From contig JAQGBZ010000034.1 of the NCBI GenBank assembly GCA_034687125.1, forward strand, positions 124,001 through 188,000: a DNA stretch of 64,000 nucleotides, read 5' to 3'. The stretch's first letter is position 1. Each line of letters begins with the position of its first letter. This stretch comes from Neelides folsomi. Its lineage: Eukaryota > Arthropoda > Collembola > Neelipleona > Neelidae. This document shows positions 22,701 through 34,325 of the stretch, piece after piece. The position numbers were made by a program, and so were the translations under genes. The notes beneath the pieces were generated by a model. It was given only the letters and a program-made list of their open reading frames with translations. It made no database searches and was not told where the DNA came from.

Positions 22701-24289
22701 CCCAATGAGGAGATTCAGGATCTCCCCGATTCGCTGAAGAAACAAACCATCGCCAGAATCCAATTGATCCGAAGGTATCTTCGTGCATTGAATCACGGCC
22801 CCGTGCAAAACATGTTGATTCCGGGTGCTGAGAAATAAATTAGGAATTTGCGTGGCCTTCTTGCAGGATCGAATTTTTTCCAAAAGGACGATGATAGTCT
22901 CCGCAGCTTCACACTTCAACTCCGGATGATAAAAGAGGGCCAAGAGCGTAAAGATACGATCCTCGTCCTCCAAAAGACCGAGATGGGAAGGTTCAAAGAA
23001 GGCTTGAAGACAACTCAAAGTTGTCGTTCCGCGAATAACATCTAAATCAGTGACCAAAATGCCGAATAAAAATCTGAATATGTCTGGAGCCACAGCGGTG
23101 AGAGTGAGATTCAGCTCTTTGAGACGATCTTTTCGTTCTTCACGCAAATCGCTATTGATTCCCTAAAATTTTATACAATATAAAACCCAATTTAACCAAC
23201 AACTAAAAAAACTTGTAAACTCAATAGCTTAATTAGTAACTAAATAATCTTAATTGGATATTAATTACTTAAATGGTTTATTGTTTAAAACGACTAAATT
23301 ATTGAATTAGGAAGATATCGAATAATTGAAAATAACTTACGCCATTCATGATGACATCTTCGGCTAGTCGTCGGATGACTAGAAGTGGCAAAAGCGACAT
23401 GTGAGAGATTTGGAAAAGTCTTGGGAGCAAATCAGGCCAAAGTTGAGGCCATTCGCGTTTGCAAATTTCCACAATTACTCTTAATGATGAAATAAGATTT
23501 AATTTAATGAATAGGAATTGTTGAATGATTATAATGATTAATAACTTTAGGAATTTACTTTGCCATCGGCTCATGAACAATTCGTTGGGAATTGGGTGGG
23601 AGATGTTGAAAGCCAAGCTCCATAAGTTTGGTCAAACTCTCCTATAAATCCAAATCCATTTAATTTTAAATTAACAGATTATAAAACAAAATGAATGAGT
23701 TTATATTATTACATTTAAAACAGCTAATTTTACCTTCACAGCCGCTCTTGAAGGTTCCGGAAGAAAATGCCATTTGAATTTAATGACCACGTAAAGGAAT
23801 TGAAGACTAGATATGACCACCTCGATCTTGGGAGATGTTCCACAGAGGTACAAGGAGACTTCGGCATTTTGCACAGGATCCAAATTCTGAATGATATTAT
23901 CTAATTCGTGATGAGCTGCCGATCGACGTTCCAATCCGATGGTTGGGCTCAGGGCGTCCTAAAATCATTTTATTTAAATTATTAAATAAAAATTTGAATG
24001 TTTACATTTTTCCGAGCTCATGTTTGCCAAACATTGTTTGGAAGTTAGTTACGTAGTTTATAAATTGGTAAAATGAGTCATGTTCATTTGCAATTGCCAT
24101 ATATGACTTGAATGCTTATTGCGAATTGAGCCAATTCGAATTAATTGTTTAAGATAAACCCCCTATTGTAAAACGATCCTGTCATGAAGACGACATGTGA
24201 CATTCGCGTGAGAAATAGAAGCGAGGAGGAAAAATGTCTCTTCGGGTTCTAACCTGAATCAATAGGGAAATTTTCTCTGCCAACTCCAT
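19717..24289 (-). CDS. Xpo5: Exportin-5
   Basis: Karyopherin of the importin-beta class. With RanGTP it exports pre-microRNAs and other double-stranded RNAs from the nucleus. About a dozen exons are read on the minus strand. A 12-codon first exon (24254-24289, MELAEKISLLIQ) joins 23734-23958 in phase 0; the latter holds VVISSLQFLYVVIKFKWHF, like LQILEHVVKFRW of human XPO5. Then come ESLTKLMELGF...HEPMAK and VIVEICKREWPQLWPDLLP (human VVEMIKREWPQHWPDML), followed by RLAEDVIMNG. The middle exon at 22251-23147 is long; SCISPLFPFVYYRPVDV and RSLRRHVGALLIKLS match the HEAT core. IPVVLQLVKVIHGIL, RTILRNIFRPLTLNCP and the C-terminal KGVKKRKDIIRRLV also align with the human protein. Stop at 19717. 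The family is secure; the tiny first exon and its ATG are the least certain part, because an upstream in-frame ATG exists at 24403. Confidence 0.92.
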
Positions 24290-25645
24290 TGCTCTTTGAC
24301 CTGGCCGTGGGAGTGGGCCAGAGAAGACAAAGAGAACACTCAGGTCAATACCGGGTTGTTTCCAATGATCAAAATTCGGGTTTTTAGTTTCAACTCTTCC
24401 CAACTAACCGGAATATTGAGAGTTGTGAGAAGAACTGAACTGAGCTGAGTGAAGTGAAGGATGAAAATGAAGGAATGACCAATATTTAAAATGGCACCTT
24501 TTATACGTCTGCTAGATAGCTCAATATTGAGACATTGAAAACAATAATTAAAATCAATCTTTAATTAACATAGATATAATTACTCATTTTATGCCCAAAA
24601 TACTAATTATGATTACTAATCATATGAGATTTAGCGGTTAAAGCTACCATGATTAAAATTATCTATTTTACTAATGTTTTTGGGTTTGATTAGGTAAATA
24701 TACAGGGTGGGCCATAAGTTGATTTATAAGTTTCTTTTTATACGATTTTGTATTTAAAAACGAAATCAACTTATGGCCCACCCTGTATAATAATTATATG
24801 ATAACTTATTAGGAATTTTTTTATCGTGATGTTTATATGAAATATCGTGAGATGAATGATTTGATGATTTATGCATTATAAATGAAACTAGATAAAAGTA
24901 AACTTTTGATTTTTAGGCATTTATTGTACATTAAAAGTCACAGTAGCAAGATCATTCTGTAAAAAGAAATATAAAAGTCGAGATCTCTTGGCTCATTTAA
25001 TTTATTCGTTTTTAACTTATTACTTAAATTTAAAAATCCTCATTGAAAGACCAAGAGAGGACTAAATTCTATAAAGTGCTTCATTAGCACCAAAGCATTG
25101 GGACAAAATTTACAATAAATGGCATAAGTTTAAAATGAATTAGGATTAAAAAATAAATTTAAAATATTACTATTAACTACAATATATATTTTGTATTATA
25201 TGTAATTATTTGTAATAAAATTTTACTCTCCCAACAACGAGACACATTTTCCGAGTTTTAGAATTGGAATAAGATTATCATAATTATAATTTATAGGAAA
25301 TAAAATTGTGTAAATCAAATCTATATCAAATTTAAAACATGGAAAATACATTGACTCGGCGTGTGGAGAGTTTGTACATATATAAAAGATATAATTTATA
25401 AAATTTACATTCTAGATTAAAATGTAATATACATTAATATGGATCAATATTGGCCTAAGTGAGTTGCATCGTATTTTGTAATACGAGAGCAGTCCCAGAA
25501 AACAACAACAATATACATTAATTGTTATTCTAAAACTAACAATTAGCAAATATGGGAAAACAAGTGGAAAAATTAGACTAACTAAAGATTAACTTTCGTA
25601 AATAATTTTGGATTGGATTATTTTAACCAGGTTTGAATGATACAA
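24290..25645. other. Intergenic, exportin-5 to PHF12
   Basis: Contains the exportin-5 promoter side (24290-24500) and the PHF12 3' side. One short mariner-type element lies at 24703-24785. The rest is AT-rich with no recognised gene. Confidence 0.6.
24703..24785. mobile_element. Short TIR element (mariner-type MITE), copy 2
   Basis: 83 bp with perfect 23-bp terminal inverted repeats, cagggtgggccataagttg plus attt and its exact inverse, flanked by TA on both sides. It is the best preserved of the four copies, suggesting recent insertion. The interior is AT-rich and non-coding. Confidence 0.92.
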
Positions 25646-28600
25646 TTACATATTTACTTCTTCGATTTCAATCACTTCTGAAGTTTTCTCAATGGACTTT
25701 TTCCCCCCTTGGTTCGTCGTATCATCGTCAGATCCAGAGTCAGTGTGGGAGGATTCCTCATCCTTCTTTTCCTGACTTATGCGAGGGTTGGGTGGACGTC
25801 CACCACGACCACGTCCCCGCCCTCTTCCTCGCCCTCGTCCAGGAGTTCCTTTGCCCCTAGAAGAAAACGACCCCCGTCCTCTTCCTCGCCATCCTCCACG
25901 TCGGGCGAAACCTTTTGGGATGAAAGTCTTGGAATAAAGGATTTCATCTTCTTCTTCGCTCTCAGACTCGACGGCAGGAGATGAAGGAAGATCCTCTTGG
26001 GGAAGTTCTTTAACTTCGTCCGGGGGATCAGGAATTTGTTCAAGGCGATATTTGGGCTGCTTGAGAGGAACGTAATTTTCCACAGGATGAATAAGCTCAC
26101 ATTTCCCATTAACTTCTATATATTGAACATCCTTGACTTCAAATCCAATGCAACCGAAGTAAATAGTCGAATCAACATTAAAACGGGCAGATCCTTCATA
26201 GCAGTCTTTTGGAAGAGAAATCTCTTTACATTTACACTTTGACGATTCCTAATTAAAAAATTAAAATTTTAAATAAGTTAAATAATAAATTGCAATATAT
26301 ATTACTAGGTATATAATTATATACATATATACTAGGTATAATATAAAATACTATTTCATGATTATTACCTTATTTTCAGGCCCTTGAGGTTTGATCCAAT
26401 AATCAGCCAATTTGGCCTTCCTGTACGTTGCAAGTGATTCGCTTAAGGAATGAATTGGAGATTGGAGATTGGCCCGGGCCATTAAAACAGTTTCAAGATT
26501 GAGTCCGTATAAAACTCCGTTAACGTATGTCCCAGAAGGAGAATAATTAATTAGCTCCCATCCTCGTTCAACAACGTTATAATATATTGTTGCATGATTT
26601 TGGGAAACCATCGAACATGTTCCGAATTCATTCAAATCAAGAGTGTTTTGTGGTCCAAGTCCAATGTTGATCGTCGTAGAGGTGAAAACAGCAATTTTGT
26701 CAGTGTTTAAAACCCTCAATGTTAATCGCTTTAGGGCCACTTTTAATTGACGCGGCGGGTGGGAATTAAAAGGATCAAATAACTTTTGTGCCTAAAATAA
26801 ACAAATTGTCAAAGAAATCATAATTAATTTGGATAATTAATTAAAATTAATAAAAAAAATCGTTGAAAAATTTTGTTTATAAATTACCAAATTAGCTTTT
26901 GATGGAATTTTGTCATTTTCATGGCCATTTTGACAGGTTCCTAATTTATCTATCGACTCATCTTTTTGATGTTTATTTTGGTTTCGGCGATCGATTAGGG
27001 ATTTTCCTATTTTCCTTCCATATCCAAGGTATTGGACATCATTGGATTTTTCATCTTCCGAATCAACTTCTTCCATATTTTCTCCACCAGGAGTTGAATC
27101 GGATGAAATTGGATAAAAGACGGTCGAAGAATCAATAATTTCCTCACCATCGTCATGATCCTCGTAAACCCTCTTCCTTTTAACGGCCACATCTGATAAA
27201 ATTTCCTTCTTATGCATCTCAAATGGCCTTTCGACAATTTGCGTCTCCGCCGGCTTTTGATCATCCATTGAGATCTCTTGGGTGTCTTCTAAACTATCGA
27301 AGGGAATTGAAGACTCGGAATCGGGCTGAGAATCGTCTGATTCATTGGAGATCATCGAAGGTTGGTTCGGTGGCAATTTGATTTCTTCAAATTGTACTGT
27401 CCTTTCCTCGTCTTTCCTCACCCACCCAAGACATTCCACGCTCGAGGCTTCACTCACTTCAGAACTTGGGGCTGATTGGAAAAGCTCACCAAGTTGACCT
27501 TGGAGATCTTCCATGTTTTTAACTTCCATTTCCACGACGTCTTCGTCCCCAGTAGTGAAGTCGAAAGCCGAAGGCGGGAGATTGAAATTTTCAATTCTCC
27601 TCCCTTGACTATTCTTTTCAAATGAAATGACATCCATTGGATGTTCAACCTCATTTGCGTTTTCTCTCTCAAGAACTAAATAAGATTCTTTGTGCTTCTT
27701 GGGCTTTGGAAGTTCTGTGCATTCGCCAGGTCGTTTGCGGCTATTAATTTCATCCATGTTTTGACATTCAGTATCTTCAATTTTTCCATCGCACTCATCT
27801 TTAGTTTGAACTTCAGATTGAACTTTGGAATTCTCTCGAGTTTTGAGAATGAGTTGAGCTTCCATTGTAGCCCGTTGAACCAATGATCTTTCTTCATCTT
27901 TTTTACTAAGAAGGTATTTGGCTGCCATGGCTCTAATTTCAAAATGATTCATGCCTATAAGCACCGTTTGAAATTCTTCTGGTTCTTCTTGATCTTTCTT
28001 TGCAGCTTCGGCCAAATCCATTAAGGTGCATCTCTAATTACAAAATATTAATTAGCAATTATATAATTTAAAAAATGTTTATTTAAAACATACCATTGGA
28101 CGTTGGCTCAACAACATTCTCCTTTGTTCAATTTCATAATCCCTTTTCGCTTTCAGCTCTCTCAATTCGGCATCGGAGTAAACACGAAATATGTGAGTTG
28201 GAATCTTAGTAAATGGTAAATATGAATTTATAGATAAATAACACTATTATAATGTCAATAGATAAAAAATAATTATATAATAATTAATTACCTCTGCTTC
28301 TTTTTTCGCTAGTGTAGGAATGACGTTTCTCAAGCCAAAAACATGCCGCTTTACTTTTTTAAAAAAATCTAAGTGTATGTGTGAAGGGTCCAATTTGCCA
28401 CCTTCGGTCAATTCCCATACTCGTAGACGATCTGACAAAGCAGAGGACTTGGCGAGCTTTTCTTCCAACATGTTAATAACATGGCACTCACAACTCCAAT
28501 TGCGAGTTGGAATGGTCGTGAGAGGCGGATTGGCACAATCCAGATGAAAGTAATTGGAACAAAAGTCGCATTGTACAAGAGGACCAAGTCGACATGATCT

Positions 28601-29670
28601 GTGAAGTAAAAATAATGAGAATTCAATATTTACTAAATTATAGGATTTATGCCTTGTATACTTAATTGTATATTGAATGTATTTACTTAAGGCAATGATA
28701 GCATGTGATTGTTGGCTTCGGAACCAACCCGTTTTCCATCTCGACAACAACTGCCTTTTTCCCATTACGACTCGATCCTGAAATAATTTTAAAAATAAAT
28801 AATTATATATTACAATTTGTCCCTTAAAGTAATATTTGATATTTATACTATCAATTATCAAATTATAAGATTTGTAGTGAACCTGGCAAGATCCGATTGT
28901 AACACCCATATTCATGTGGAAGAGAAAAGATCCTTGGTTGCCTGTTTTTGAACTTGGGTATGATCTGATTGAAAAAGGCCGAGATTGGCCGTCTCTCGCC
29001 CTCCACTTTTTCAATCCCTTCGTTCACAATGGCCTTTTTCCCAACATCCTTCACCTTCTTCTTTGCTTCCTTCCCCTAAAAAGTCAAAAATTAACTACAA
29101 TGATTAAATAGTTATCGAAACAAAGGTTAAACAAGGTGTGAAACAATGTGATTATTTTAAACTATAAACTAATTATTTCGACTATTTTAAACTACAAAAT
29201 TTTATAAGAATATTTTATAATATTTATTAAATGAATATCCCTTACATTTCGGGTACAAAGATAACAAAGAAGAGAAATTGGCAAGGAATCGTCATCAACA
29301 GGAGGAACAAGGCAAATTCCGTGAAACGCTGCTGAGCAATTGGAGCAACTGACAGTCTCTCCCGTCTCGCCACAGGCCACACAAATTTCTTTATGAGAAA
29401 CTTTGGGCTTCCGTCCCACCGTCACTTTCTTCTCGACAACGCCCGACGGCCCCAATAGATTATTTAATTGCTGAAAATAAAATGAATAAAATTTCGATTA
29501 TGTACAAGTCCAATAAAGTGTAGTGTAATCCAATATTTAATTGGACAGTTATTATATGAATTTTATATAATAACTCATAAAATAATTACCGGCATCAGAC
29601 CATGCTCGAGGTTATGGGTGGAGCAACTTGACCGCCTATTGCCCTTTGCAGATGGTCCGGCCTTTGGCAT
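25646..29670 (-). CDS. PHF12: PHD finger protein 12 (Pf1)
   Basis: Chromatin corepressor subunit that bridges Sin3/HDAC complexes and histone tails. ATG 29670 gives MPKAGPSAKGNRRSS. The first PHD finger (29244-29455 region) reads KEICVACGETGETVSCSNCS, then AAFHGICLVPP and LLCYLCTRN. The second (28450-28600 region) reads SCRLGPLVQCDFCSNYFHLD and CANPPLTTIPTRNWSCECH, close to human PHF12 SCRVAPLIQCDYC. A 26888-28033 exon encodes an acidic Ser/Glu-rich linker. The FHA domain is split over 26369-26791 (FGTCSMVSQNHATIYYN, WELINYSPSGTYVNGVLYG) and 25646-26248 (KCKCKEISL...STIYFGCIGFEV), matching human NYGHCNYVSGKHACIFY and the later CNCK...GCLQFVF. The C-terminus ends in an RG-repeat tract at about 25793-25900 and an acidic tail not known to me in vertebrate PHF12. 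Several internal exon borders are approximate. Confidence 0.9.
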
Positions 29671-31048
29671 TTTGGACCACGGAAGATTTGGACTTGGATC
29701 ACGGCTGATCTTTTAAAAACAAATGCGAGTATAAAACTTCTATCTATTCTGTATGAATTAATTTGGAAATATTTGTATATATTAGTACCTTGATCACTAA
29801 TGCGGTGAATAATAATCCAGTTATAGTTAACTGCAGTTAAATTGTTGATATATTCGAATTGGGATGGATTTCAGCTTGAGGTCCTGGTCCTGGGCTCAGA
29901 CAGCAGCCATTCAGGGTCCGAGATTGCTTTGTGGGAAATTTAAAAAATTCGCTTTTTCCCCGCGATTCCTCCCGGAGACGTTTTGCTTCTCCTGCGGCTC
30001 AACAACTCTCCAAGACCCGGATTCTTCTTCGCTTAATTAAACTTGAGGTTCCAGTCTTAGGGTCACGAGGGATCAAGGGAAAACGCCAACCTTTAACGTA
30101 TTTTAAATAAATTAAAATATGCTTCAGGGGGCAGAAAAGTAAAATCCAAGAGCGGGAGAGGAAAACAAAGGCAAAATTTAGTCTCTTATTCACTTCAAAG
30201 AACTGAAATATCCTTCCCATTAAATATTAGAGGCAGAAGGCGAATTGGTGCTCAATCAAATAATCCTCAAAATTGAATACCACTAACAATAATATTAGGT
30301 ATTAATGTATCAATTAGATAAATAGGCAAATAAAAGTATATTATCACTATCAATTAATAATTAAAATAATAATAAATAACTTATTGTTTAAACATTAAAC
30401 AAATATGTATACCATAGGTATAGGTAAGGTAGTTACTTATATTTAGTTTATGAATTCGAAATAAATGGAATCAATGTTATTTGATAATATTAATAATCTT
30501 TAATAAGGACAGAAACAATTGGTGAAATATTCATTAACAGATAACAACCACATTTGGATATTAATAAACGATCTAAATTGAAGGTGTAGGCAAATTAAAA
30601 TTTTTTTATTAAAATATTAGAAAGGATATTCTAATTAAAATAACAGCTGAGATTAATTCATTTAAGAGCACGTGATTAACCAAATAAAACATCCGAATGA
30701 TAATTAAAATTTAAATAAAGGTTCAAGGCTAAGCCACACGTCGCCCTGAATGCCCCCCAAAGATCTACATAATTGACTAAAAACTAAAAAAAACTTAAAA
30801 AGCTACAATTTACATACTACAATCAAATGATGTATATATGTGTCTAATCAAAGTGTAAAGACTCGAGTGGAATATGTATATATATATATATATGAATGTG
30901 TTCATATAGTTATTGGATATAGGAAAGTAACAAAGAGGAAATTGATCTTAAGGATCTTCATCTGCTATAGATACTAATATAATATTACATAATAGGGGAA
31001 AATCATGATTGCGTAAATGTAAGAAGAAAAAAGACGATGCTTAAAATG
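29671..31048. other. Intergenic, PHF12 promoter side to CPEB 3' side
   Basis: 29671-30060 is moderately GC-rich and is likely the PHF12 leader and promoter. The remainder is AT-rich, with a (TA)n microsatellite at 30876-30893. No additional gene was recognised. Confidence 0.55.
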
Positions 31049-33386
31049 TTAGCACCGGGGTCCGTTGCCTTTGAACACTTTGTTCAAGTTGTTTTGAGTC
31101 GACTTATTCCACATGTTGTTTCCCCGACTCATCGACCCACTCCGACCATACCCGCGATTTCCACGCGGTTCAGGCGAACAAAGAGCCGACGATGAAAGTC
31201 GATGTTGCTCTTTCTCGTTCCGAGTCAGTGGTTTGTGATTACGACGATCCCCACGATGCTCCGATTTGAAGCAGCTTTTGCAAAAGTACCGGAAACAACT
31301 AAAGTCTCGACAGAAATACGGTCCTTGTTGAAGCTCGCAATGGGAGCATGTAGCATCCTCCAAATAAGGATCGACTTGAACCTACAAATTGAAACAAAAA
31401 TTTATAAAAATTAAATTGAAGAAAAAAATAAACCATTCAATTGCATTGAATTTATTGTAACTGTAATTGTAATTCAAAATTTACCTTTTTGTTCACTTTG
31501 CCAGATTTAATCTCCACAAACGCAGCTGCAACAGCATTCAAAAAGGATTTTTCATTCCCAAAAGTTACACGACCGGAGCCAATGGGGTATTTGAACTTGT
31601 CGAGATCAATCCCTAAAAAATACCATTTATCAATGGTTTATTCATTTAGCCTTTTGTTTGTAAGTCATTTAAAAATAAATGCTATTGTTTTGAATATTGT
31701 ATTGACTGAATGGTATTTAAAAGGGGTGTTTACCTGCGTAAACCACATCATCGAATAAATCGTTCATGACTCTAGCCAGCCCCTCAGCATTCACAACCCC
31801 ATGGATAGCTCCGACAAAAATGGTCAGTTTTGAGTCCAATTTAGCAGTTTGGCTCTTCACCTATTCAATACAAAATTATGAGATGAATTTAATTCCGGTA
31901 ATTTTAAAAATTATAGTAATTTAAAAATTCCGGTAATTTAAAAAAAAGTACGAAATTAGAGTCGGACGAAGCCCATGGGATGATCTGAGCATCTTTAACT
32001 TTTCCCTTGGACCCTTTAGGAACCACATGATGGTAAAACTCTCCTCCACGGCTGTAGTCTTGAGAACAATTGGCAATTAAGTTTTTGACCTAAAACACCC
32101 AAACCATGCAATTATAATGATCTTTTTTAGTCCATGTATCATATATATCATATGTATTATAGTGTGGTAATTACATAGATTAATTGGCAATCAATTAATA
32201 CCTGTTTCTCAGATTCAAAAATGATGTAAGTGAATCCTTTGGGGCGGTTTGGGTCATTGAGATTTCCTGGCCACTGGACAATTATGTTCCCATAAGGCTT
32301 GAAGATTTGCTGAAGGGCCGAGTCAGTCAAATCCCACGGGATTCCTCCAACAAACACTTTGCATGAAAAATTGGTGTTCCGGTGGACACGCGGTGGGAGT
32401 TGTCCGCTCCAAGTGAAACTCGGCTTGCAAATTGCTACCACAAAGGCGACCATTAAAGGAATTAATTAAATTGTAATTAGGTATAAATTACCGGCCGATT
32501 CGCGATGAAACATGGCCGCTCTTTCCAGACTGTCGATCTTTTGACCCTGGGAGCTTGAATTTGGGCGAGAACGTCTTTGGCTTGTGAGAAATACAAGATG
32601 GTGGCGGAGGAGCTTGAGAAGCTGTTGGATGTGGGTCAAGCTTCCGTCCATTGACCTGATGTTGTCCAAAGCCGAGATGTACTCCAATGTCTGTTTGATG
32701 TCAAGACATGCAGGAAAGGCCGCGTTGTCCTTTGACTCCGGTTGCGGGCTGGTCCACCCAAACGAGTTGTTCTCAGTCCCCGATGCTGAGTCCACTCCAA
32801 GATAATTGGCCGGGTCGAAGGCAAAGCCCCCCAGGTCGCTGAGGTTCAAAGCCTCGATGAGATCCGAAATCTCCGAGAGCGCCATGGTGCTTGAGAGCTC
32901 CGTCGCCGGGGACGAGTTGTACGTGGGCGTCGACGGGAAGTTGAAGAACCCATTTTCGTTCTCAAAGTATGGCGGCGGTGACAGGATGAGCGGTCCGTTG
33001 TATTGGCCCAGCAAACCCTCGTCGTCGAACTTGGGGGTTTCTTCCTTGTAGATCGGCGACCAGGCCGGAGATCTGTTGATCGGTCGCGGGCCCTCGCCCT
33101 CACACCAAGCAAAGACGGTCGGTGAAAGGTCGGGGTCGTCCGGGAAGAATGAATTGCTCGTCGTGGGCGTTGGATTGTCCCACGGCGACCCCGGGAGTCT
33201 TGTCGGTGGAGAAGTCATGTTGACGGACGAATGGCCCGAGTGGTCAGAGAACCTTTGTTGGTCGCCAGTAAAGTCCCAACTAACGTTGGAGTACCTTTTG
33301 GGTTCTCTCTTCTGCCCCCGACCCCTGGAGTAGAAAGACTCTGCTTTAAATAATCGATCATAGAACTCGAGGTCTATTTCCTTCAT
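31049..33386 (-). CDS. orb: Cytoplasmic polyadenylation element-binding protein, CPEB1/Orb class
   Basis: RNA-binding regulator of poly(A) tail length and translation in oocytes and neurons. The start is taken as ATG 33386 ([18 protein letters not shown]); the frame extends upstream only to a non-ATG codon after TAG. The first exon encodes about 300 Ser/Pro-rich residues. The hallmark [10 protein letters not shown] precedes RRM1 ([34 protein letters not shown]). RRM2 follows ([20 protein letters not shown] region, [20 protein letters not shown]). The C-terminal zinc-binding ZZ-like domain reads [19 protein letters not shown], then FRYFCKSCF and [17 protein letters not shown] and GxIPWDxT place it with CPEB1 rather than CPEB2-4. 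A Gly/Arg/Asn-rich tail ([18 protein letters not shown]) extends past the ZZ domain to the stop at 31049. Confidence 0.94.
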
Positions 33387-34325
33387 ATCGATAGTCAAAT
33401 GAGAGACGTTGGCGTTCTTCAACTTCTTCTAATGTTGTGGAGCGTCGTGCTTGAAGGGAATCAACCATACAACCCGCGTTGAGTTTCTTCTACTTACCAT
33501 GCCCAAAACACCAAAGAACGTATTTGAATGGAGGGAAACTTCTTTGTCTATTTAACTTATCACTTCCTATATCTTTCATTTAATAAATATATTTTAATGA
33601 ATATCATTTAAAATGAACATAGGAATTGGAAACTTTACGTTCCAATCAATTCAATTCTCATTTTATTAAATAATTAAATAGATGTTAAAAATATTATCAT
33701 CGGCTTTTCTCATTTTCAGACAAAAACACCTTTTGTTCGACCAACACATAGAATTTGAAAGGAATCAAAGGTCTTTAAAGGAGATTAACATTCAAAGATA
33801 AACAACATGCATGGTACAAATGGTGATGAGATCTTTACATATGAAAATAAATTCATAAGCATTAAAGGTGAAGATTTTTAAATAAACAAGTTATAAATTA
33901 TACAAATGTCCAAATACTCATTTAATCCAATGGTGAGTCAATAAGATAAGAATACACATATATATCAGAGAACCTAATTAACCATTTCCATTCAAGTAAA
34001 TAAAGTAAGAAAAAATATATGAAAATGTTTTATTAAATAAGTTTTAAATCCACACTAATGGCCAAATAATATAACTTTAGATATATCTTTAGATATAACA
34101 TAATTTGTTAAAATATAATTTAATATAATTTTGTTTAAGGATATTTAAATATATGTGATTTTGTTTAGATTAGGATATTTAAATCTAAATATTTAAATTA
34201 GAATAACTTTACAGAAGCCATCACAATGTGTCAGAAATTCACCAAATGGATTCAAGTCATTTCTGAGGTTTAAGGTAATTCAATTACTTTGTAGTTATAC
34301 CATATAAAAAAGTGATGTGGTGAAG
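33387..34325. other. Intergenic, CPEB leader side to CDC16 3' side
   Basis: The CPEB 5' leader probably includes 33387-33440, with a possible leader splice acceptor (aacattag) near 33430. The remainder is AT-rich with no gene or repeat that could be supported. Confidence 0.55.

Noticed and set aside
33387-33422. Extra N-terminal residues for CPEB starting at 33422
   Set aside because: The codon is TTG, preceded by an in-frame TAG. ATG 33386 is the first usable start in this exon.
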